Shown here: positions 13,822 to 14,106 of the stretch, piece after piece | Numbering within the stretch: position 1 is the first letter of the stretch | How the letters are laid out: the number at the start of each line of letters is the position of its first letter | NCBI GenBank assembly: GCA_963751355.1 | Contig: CAVVVS010000110.1 | Location: 1-14,106 of the forward strand | Source of the DNA: CAVVVS01 sp963751355 | Lineage (GTDB): Bacteria; Bacteroidota; Ignavibacteria; Ignavibacteriales; Ignavibacteriaceae | Reading direction: 5' to 3' | DNA length: 14,106 nt | Program-made: the position numbers and the translations under genes | The notes under the pieces: generated by a model | Told to the model about the DNA's origin: nothing | Database searches by the model: none | What the model saw: only the letters and a program-made list of their open reading frames with translations

Positions 13822-14106
13822 TTATTTCACCAATATAAGCTTTCTCACCTCACTAAATTCATTCTTACCGTCAATTGATTTAGCATAAATTCTGTAAAAA
13901 TAAATTCCCGATGCTAACGAACCGGCATTAAAATTAACTTCATGATAACCGGCTGATTCTGTTGTATTTATTAAACTTTTGATATCCTGACCGAGCATAT
14001 CGTAAATTATAAGATTTACTTTACTCTCAGAAGGAAGAACATATTTAATCGTTGTTGTCGGATTAAACGGGTTCGGATAGTTTTGTAATAATAAGTAATC
14101 TTTCGG
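13822..14106 (-). CDS. C-terminal T9SS sorting domain of a secreted protein (5' part outside window)
   Basis: Only the last 94 residues are present; the frame runs off the right edge and ends at TAA (13824-13822). The segment is a type A type-IX-secretion sorting domain: LLLQNYPNPFNPTTTIKYVL, an Ig-like body with VNLIIYDMLGQDIKSL and HEVNFNAGSLASGIYFYRI, then the basic end EVRKLILVK. Proteins with this tail cross the outer membrane and are released or surface-anchored, with the tail normally removed. The FNPTTTIKY form is typical of Ignavibacteria-type genomes. The enzyme or adhesin part lies upstream and cannot be named from here. The gene converges on the lipoprotein gene. Confidence 0.92.
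   Translation of the reverse strand, partial: PKDYLLLQNYPNPFNPTTTIKYVLPSESKVNLIIYDMLGQDIKSLINTTESAGYHEVNFNAGSLASGIYFYRIYAKSIDGKNEFSEVRKLILVK

Noticed and set aside
1..14106. Search for tRNA genes, CRISPR arrays, IS elements and phage genes
   Set aside because: No cloverleaf-like TTCGAA context with paired arms, no regularly spaced repeats and no transposase or integrase motif was seen by eye.

Overview
The window is about 14 kb of AT-rich chromosomal DNA. It is most likely from a member of the Ignavibacteria or a close relative in the Bacteroidota/Chlorobi group. The best evidence is a C-terminal sorting domain at the right edge (minus strand) with a PNPFNPTT motif and a GIYFYRI...KLILVK ending, the type-IX-secretion style of that lineage. 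Several genes also have clear Shine-Dalgarno sequences (GAGGGGA, AGGAGA, GGAGAA, AGGGGG), which fits Ignavibacteria better than typical Bacteroidetes. No tRNA, rRNA, CRISPR array, transposase or phage gene was seen.

Layout. (1) 1-2410, minus strand: two tandem DUF899 thioredoxin-like proteins, a stand-alone GyrI-like ligand-binding protein and a DUF6958 protein cut by the window edge, all co-directional and probably one stress or small-molecule-response cluster. (2) 2837-3085, minus: a small DUF2188 protein. (3) 3299-4279, plus: a GlxA-type AraC regulator whose first ~53 codons carry three separate +1 frameshifts while the rest is intact. (4) 4500-6095, plus: an exported PQQ-type beta-propeller protein. 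(5) 6690-8370, minus: YwbE and an RhlE-type DEAD-box RNA helicase, separated by a strong imperfect hairpin. (6) 8983-9918, plus: an unusual three-part protein, ArsR-like winged helix + DUF2087 + GIY-YIG-like nuclease domain, preceded by a perfect 24-bp palindrome that overlaps the expected transcription start. (7) 10247-11379, minus: a translationally coupled pair, YgiD/LigB-type DOPA extradiol dioxygenase followed by a UBP-type zinc-finger protein. (8) 11380-12453: about 1.1 kb without a convincing gene, holding a possible eroded reading frame and a C9 tract. (9) 12454-13614, plus: a lipoprotein with a lactonase-like beta-propeller, then terminator-like structures, then the convergent T9SS-cargo gene end (13822-14106).

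Most genes are accessory, soil-type, redox or stress-related singletons and not one pathway. The item most worth following up is the regulator-nuclease fusion with its palindromic operator. The frameshifted GlxA regulator and the coupled dioxygenase/zinc-finger pair come next. Everything here was read by eye, so no database search supports any family assignment.
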